DNA of 64,000 bases from positions 31,478,501 to 31,542,500 of the forward strand of contig CM074865.1 of NCBI GenBank assembly GCA_037501455.1, given 5' to 3'. The notes below the pieces were generated by a model that was not told the DNA's origin, ran no database searches, and saw only the letters and a list, made by a program, of their open reading frames with translations. Shown here in pieces: positions 58,779-64,000 of the stretch. The DNA is from Lantana camara (Eukaryota; Streptophyta; Magnoliopsida; Lamiales; Verbenaceae). The position numbers and the translations under genes were made by a program. Each line of letters begins with the position of its first letter. Within the stretch, counting starts at the first letter, position 1.

Positions 58779-60338
58779 CTGTGCAAAAGAGGTGAAGTAA
58801 GACTCAATATGACCAAATAAGACGCTCGACAATGAAATGATTATGCTATGAATGCATAAAAGATCATATTATATCATGGAAATGTTCATGTGCACTATTA
58901 AGGAATTTAAATCACATAATCAAGTCATTCAATCATTTGTTCACTTCCATTCAATTCATAAATTCACGTTTCCAATCAATTCAATTCAAGAAATTCAAAT
59001 AGGAGCCTAGTACGTATTCAATCTTTCACAAAACGCTACCACATACATCATATTACATAATATAACATATTTCCAAAGTTTGAAAACAAGAAGAATTCAT
59101 ATGATAAGGGAAATGGTTATGGAAATCACAAACGACACAAAAACGCACATAAACGACATTCAATAAAAGTATGCCTAATTCTCATCCAAATATGAAATCA
59201 AACCACCATACTCTCAACACATAGTAAAACAAGTTCATAGTTCATCATGAATGAAGATAAAGGCGTTAAGGAGGTGAAACAATCAAAAACCGAAAAGGAA
59301 AAGACAAGAGTTGCGCAGGGGAAGGGACACGCCCGTGTCCCTCAAATAAACTAGACTGAGACACGGGGGTGTCTCAGTACAGAACTGAAAAAAAGGCATG
59401 ACACGGGGGTGTCACACAATACAAGGCAAAAGAGACACGGGGGTGTCACGGTACAGACCCAAAAATGCAAACAAAGCTTACCGGTAAAAACAACCCTATA
59501 CAAAATCAGTTCCAAAAACATATCAAATCAACTCCAAATCTTATGAAACTTGATATAAAACATATTTATCATGTTAGGAGAATTTTTCATTTAGAAAGTA
59601 AAGGCCAAATCACACGTTAAGAGCACCAAAACCATGCAGAAAGTCTGGGGCGCCAAAATCGCCCAAATGAGCTCAATTGGTTAAATCATGCCATGATCAA
59701 GTACTTAGGGGCTGAATTTGAATCTAAAACCTTAGGGAAAGCATTCTAACATACTAAAAAACTAATATACATCATATATATACAAAATGGCATGAATTGA
59801 AGCACATTAGAATGACCAACGAACCACAAAACGCAACAGCAACAGGTCTGTCATGGATCATGCATAAGAACAGGTCATGCATTTCGGTTTTGGGGCTTAA
59901 AATGGTTCCAAAAGCTTGCAATATGAACACTAACATATAAAAAAATGAGTGTACATCATCTCCATGCAAATTCACACGAAATGAAGGCCATTTGATCAAG
60001 CAACAAACCATAATTCCACACAGCAGTCCCGAAACAGGGGAGGCAGTTTTGATCATCAAGTTTGGGGCTCTAAATCACATAATTTCATCAAAGGGTCTAA
60101 AGACAAAATCATCCTAACATCATATACTATCAGTTAGGAAACAAATAGGCCAAGAAACAAGCTCATATCATCATGTATAAGTAAGGAAATCAGTCACACA
60201 ACTAGTGTCATTAGAGCAAAAATCCCCAAAATTTCATATCAAGCTTATAACTCAAACCCTAACCAAATCTGATCCAAAATCAGAAATAAATGGATGGAAT
60301 CATGTATAAAAGAGTATAGGATACATAAATATTCATAC
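58779..60338 (-). other. Putative LTR intron 1 of solo LTR H
   Basis: On the minus strand the donor is TTCAAG|GTATGA at 60338 and the acceptor CACCTCTTTTGCACAG ends at 58779. It holds hairpins 59324-59447. Confidence 0.55.
59324..59447. repeat. Hairpin cluster in solo LTR H
   Basis: An 8-bp stem GGGACACG with loop CC at 59324-59341; a 10-bp stem ACTGAGACAC with loop GGGG at 59355-59378; a 6-bp stem TGACAC with loop GGGG at 59399-59414; and a 5-bp stem GACAC with loop GGGG at 59434-59447. On the minus strand the loops read CCCC, as in element A. Confidence 0.88.
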
Positions 60339-61102
60339 CTTGAAGATTTGGTGAAGAAGGGAAGTGATTTGAGCTCAAAATCACAAGCCAAGATTCTTTC
60401 TCTTCTCTTCTCTTCCTCTCTCTCGATCTGGTGCAGCAGAAATGGGGGGGGGGGGGGTGTTTGGCTCGTTTTTTCTGATGAAAGAGGAGGAGAGAGGGGC
60501 TAACTCAAGTACACAATCATGGGTTAAAGCTTGGTTAAGTTTAGGTTGGATTAAAGGGTCCCACCATGAAGACTAGTCAACAAAAGGGTTCTTCATGCAC
60601 GAGTTGTTCGTTACGGTTGGATTTCGGAGGTCCTAATGATCTCAAAAAGATATGAGGCTTGTTCCATTGTCTCCGAGTCATCGATGCAAAGGCAACGGAG
60701 GTGACGGAATTCGAATCCGAATTCCCGAGCTCAAGATATGACGTCCAGAACCCAGGGCGCGCTTAAAAGCGTTTTAAGCCCTATAAGTCCCATCTCCAAA
60801 AACCGAAATCAAAATTAAATCAAACGAGCTTAAAATTACAACGTAATCATATAAACACGTTAATAACTCACATAATTCAAGTATACCAAGTTATCACAAA
60901 AATCGGAATTGAAAACGGAGTTAAACGAATAAAAAACGGTTCGAAAAGGATTCAAACCTTTAAAACTTCAAACCTAAACTTAATATCAATAATCAAATAT
61001 TCCAAATAATTCAAATTAACGCATGCTTAATAATTAAATACACATTTAGCACATCCGTAACGTTGTACTTAAAAGATCAAAGAGTCGGGGCGTTACATGA
61101 AG

Positions 61103-62154
61103 CCTTTCTGTCTGCGTGCCATATTCTGAAGAGGATACCTAATTCTGTTTTGAAGACTAACCCATATGAAATATGGAAAGGAAGAAAACCCAACATATAT
61201 AAGCTATTTCAAAGTTTGGGGGTGTGTGGCTTATTTTCGAGTTCTTGATCCCAAATGGACTAAGTTAGGGGCCAGAGTTTTTAAAAGCATACTCGTCGGA
61301 TATGCTCTTAATAGCAAGACCTATAGGCTTCTTGACTTGGAGTCTAATGTGATAATTGAGTCCAGGGATGTCGAGTTCTTCGAAAATACATTTTCAAAAG
61401 ATGTTGAAAATGAAACTGAGCCACCCCAAATTGAGCCTAGAGGTCCTATAAGGCCGGTTGTGGAGAGCAATATTCCTACATAACTAATTGAGCCTAGAAG
61501 GAGTACTAGAGCAAGAAAAGAGAAAAGTTTGGATAAAGACTTATCCCTTATGTGGCTTTATTGTGCTTGGTGGAGGGGAACCGGGATAATAAAGTGGTAA
61601 GTGAAATACCTTTCGTATTCACACTTGAGATGGATCCTAAGATATTTACAGAAGCTATGGCTTCTCGGGATGCTTCTTTTTGGAAAGAAGTTGTAAACGA
61701 TGAAATGGACTCGATCTTAGGTAACAATACTTGGATACTGGCAAACTTACCTCATGGTTCTAAACCCATTAGGTGAAAGTGGGTATTTAGAAGAAAATGA
61801 AACACTGATGAAACTATCTCAGCTTTCAAAGCTAGATTAGTTGCCAAAGGGTTCAGACAAGTAGAAAGGATTGAGTACTTTGACACTGGTGTCTCGAGTT
61901 GCTTCCATTAGAATTCTTCTTGCCTTATAGCCTCTCTTTACGATATGTTTGTTTATCAAATAGACGTAAAGACTGCATTTTTAAATAGAAATTTAAAAGA
62001 AAAAATCTATATGGAACAACCTCAGGGCTTTGTAGCACCGGGAACGGAAAATAAAGTGTGTAAGTTAGTCAAATCTCTGTATGGTCTGAAACAAGCACCA
62101 AAACAGTGGCATCAGAAGTTTGGCACGGCTATCTTGAGTTTTGGATTCGAGTAT
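61103..62154 (+). pseudogene. Element J Copia integrase C-terminal part and RT, decayed
   Basis: Continues from 57587: FLSACHILKRIPNS and PYEIWKGRKPN (integrase C-terminal region), then WGCVAYFRVLDP after a frameshift. The RT N-terminal half follows in broken frames: WKEVVNDEMDSI, FKARLVAKGFRQ, QIDVKTAFLNRN, MEQPQGFVAPG, SLYGLKQAPKQWH. It stops at FGFEY, before the catalytic YVDD, because LTR I starts at 62155. The rest may lie beyond the right edge. Confidence 0.87.
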
Positions 62155-64000
62155 TATGACGTCCTGAGTCTTCATACGTATAGGTATGACATCACGAGAG
62201 TGTTACTTGCACTTTTAATTATTTAATTCATGCAATTATATGTTAATTTTAACGTTTATTTATTATTTGAAATTATATGAATTTGAAACGTTCTCGCTTC
62301 TATGACTTCGTTTACAATCCGTTTATGCCCAAATTTAATTCTGATTTTAACTTGCTATGCATGATATATTTGAGTTTTGAACGTGTTTGTATGCTTGTTA
62401 TATGTTTTCGAGTTTGTTTGTTAAGGTTTCGGATTTTATTTGTTTTAACGGGACTTAAAAGTGGGCTTAAGAGCATTTAGAGCACCTTCGGTTCTGGCCA
62501 ACATAACTTGAGCTCGGGAATTCGGATTTGAATTCCATCACCAATGTTGGACTCATTTCGAAAATTCGGGTTCAATGGAACAAGCCTCATAATCTTCTAA
62601 ACCCGTTTGGACCTCTGAAATTCCACCGAATTGAGTCGCGCCTATAGTACCACCTTAAACTAAATTGGACATATCTCACTCATTTCTCAACCAAATAATC
62701 CCAAACTTGGACCCACATCTTTATAACTTATTCCACTTTCATCCCATACCATCTCCATTTCATGAACACATATTTATGTTCTTCATCTCCTTGTGGTCAT
62801 TTTAAGCTATGAATGGTAGATTTTCATCCATGTTTGACAATGATATGAGATAATGAATGAATAGTTAGGGCTTTGTTAGAATTCTTGAATCTATGCTTCT
62901 CTTTGAGTTATTTGTTGGATTGAAGTTTGTATGTTGATCATTTATGCCTCTTTATTGCATTTATGGAATTGAAATTCATGGTGGTTGAGGTATTAGTGAT
63001 ATGCCATTAGAGGAGCTTGAATTTCTTGAAGTTGAAGAAGCATGTATGATGAACCTTTGCCTTCCATCTCTTGAAAGTTTAATGTATGTGATTATGTGGA
63101 GAATTTGCTGCCATTTTCTTGTCTAATTTATGCCTTATATGTTGTGTATTTGCTACCTTGGTTGCTGCCATCCTTGCCCTGTTTTCCCACGCCAAGAGCT
63201 ACTGCTGTTGCTGTATTTGTTTCGCAAGGCAGAACTGCTGTTATTTTCCCGCGTACATGTTGTGCATTCGAATTATTGGAAAAAAATAGACACGGCCAGG
63301 TCCCAATTGAACTGAAACATAACAAGGTCGTGTCCTACTCTTGTTCTTGTTTTTTTAATTAAAATTTGTGTGACACGGCCGCGTCATGTGAGTGCAGCGG
63401 TGGTGGTTGTTTCTTCTTCTCGTTACCTATTCAAAAGAACTCCGATTGACCTAAATATTTAGCCACAAATACCTTTTGAAGTCTAGAACATTCTACAATT
63501 GGAATCACCTTAAAATTTGTTGTTTTTTGTGAGATATAATTGATCCATTTTGGCATCGCCACTTCACCGAAAATCTACTTTCGTTCCATTTCAAGCTTAC
63601 ACAATTTTCACATCTCTTTTAACCATGATTCAAGCCATATATCATTGGAAATATATGATTGTCTAGTTTCATATCCAACAAACAAAAATTAATTCAAACT
63701 TCTAGAACTCAAGATATTCCCATTTTTCTACAACTTACACATTTTCGAAAACTGTCAGCTTTTAGTCTCTTGACTTTAGTATGTGATTTCATTGATCTCT
63801 TTTGCCCCAAACTTGTATTTATGATGTTAATGACTTTTTTAATAATGCGTTATGATATTTTTATAAATATTATGGCTTGATTCTTGATGTGTAAACGTGA
63901 CTCTTATGCATAAATGTTTAAGTGCTACAATGTGACCTTGTTTGCAGTTATTGCATTCTTTATGTGTTTAATGAATTCCTTTCACCTCTAATTGATTCTT
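62155..64000 (+). repeat. LTR I, chromovirus-like, cut by the window edge
   Basis: Starts TATGACGTCCTGAGTC, likely a mutated TGTGACGTCC. It follows the general order of the other large LTRs: AT-rich start, a GAATTCGGATTTGAATTCC block near 62520, and a GC palindrome zone near 63300. I could not find a clean donor 1. Whether it is a solo LTR or a full element cannot be told. Confidence 0.7.
63299..63386. repeat. Degenerate palindrome zone in LTR I
   Basis: TGACACGGCCGCGTCA at 63371-63386 (one mismatched pair), and ACACGGCC with GGTCGTGT further apart (about 63290-63335). Weaker than in A, B or H, consistent with an older LTR. Confidence 0.55.

Larger units (their letters stand above)
57588..61097 (-). 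mobile_element. Solo LTR H (3,510 bp), chromovirus-like, minus strand
   Basis: On the minus strand it starts TGTAACGCCCCGACTC and ends CGGGTGCTACA. Perfect TSD TGAAG (57583-57587 and 61098-61102). The flanking Copia integrase reads on in phase across the site. Close to the element A LTR. Splice sites: donor 1 60338, acceptor 1 58779, exon 58714-58778, donor 2 58713, acceptor 2 57974. A run of 14 G is at 60444-60457. Confidence 0.94.

Overview
This window is repetitive plant nuclear DNA, almost certainly from a flowering plant. It is built from long-terminal-repeat (LTR) retrotransposons inserted into one another. I see no host gene, tRNA, rRNA or CRISPR array. The plant assignment rests on Ty3-type chromoviruses with a C-terminal chromodomain, Copia elements with plant-type gag and pol, primer sites complementary to the 3' end of initiator tRNA-Met (TGGTATCAGAGC), and 5-bp target-site duplications (TSDs). 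The species cannot be named from this.

Nesting map (letters are mine). The outermost unit is a decayed Copia element J (55719-57587 and 61103-62154). J holds chromovirus F, solo LTR H (57588-61097, TSD TGAAG) and, at the right edge, LTR I (62155-64000). F has a 5' LTR cut into pieces (19615-21377, 24895-25596, 49907-50245, 54061-54114), a primer site, and a truncated 3' LTR (54315-55718). Inside F's 5' LTR sit: element E (LTR end, 19009-19614), which contains element B (1-7241 and 18569-19008), which contains element A (7242-18563, TSD CAGTC); solo LTR D (21378-24889, TSD GTGTG); Copia solo LTR K (25597-26717, 45468-45683, 49259-49901), which contains Copia element L (26718-45462) and solo LTR M (45684-49253, TSD TTCTC), with L in turn containing element C (29796-39506, TSD CTCAA); and short-LTR element G (50246-54055, TSD GTTAC/GTTAT). 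Two branches are five layers deep.

State of the elements. B has an open RT-RNase H-integrase-chromodomain frame but broken gag and protease. A is structurally complete and young, but lacks most of protease and half of RT. C has the most similar LTRs and an internal region without recognisable protein domains, so it must rely on proteins supplied in trans. L has a mostly readable pol but no gag. G and J are heavily decayed.

The most interesting signal is in the 3.5-3.7-kb LTRs of the chromovirus-like elements. At corresponding places in B, A, F, D, M, H and C I can read the same ordered splice signals: donor 1 (usually AG|GTAAGN), acceptor 1 (polypyrimidine then AG), a 65-91-bp miniature exon, donor 2 (G|GTGRG or GTAAGG), and acceptor 2 (TTGCAG-like) before a conserved TAGGCGG block. 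A further acceptor, CAG|G, directly precedes the gag ATG in A and G. In six of these LTRs predicted intron 1 also holds a cluster of short GC-rich palindromes, different in each element but built alike. The non-coding interior of C carries a related array of about 13 hairpins whose stems differ but pair, around conserved loops. I infer LTR-resident, spliceable leaders with structured introns. This is a sequence-based hypothesis that RNA data could refute.
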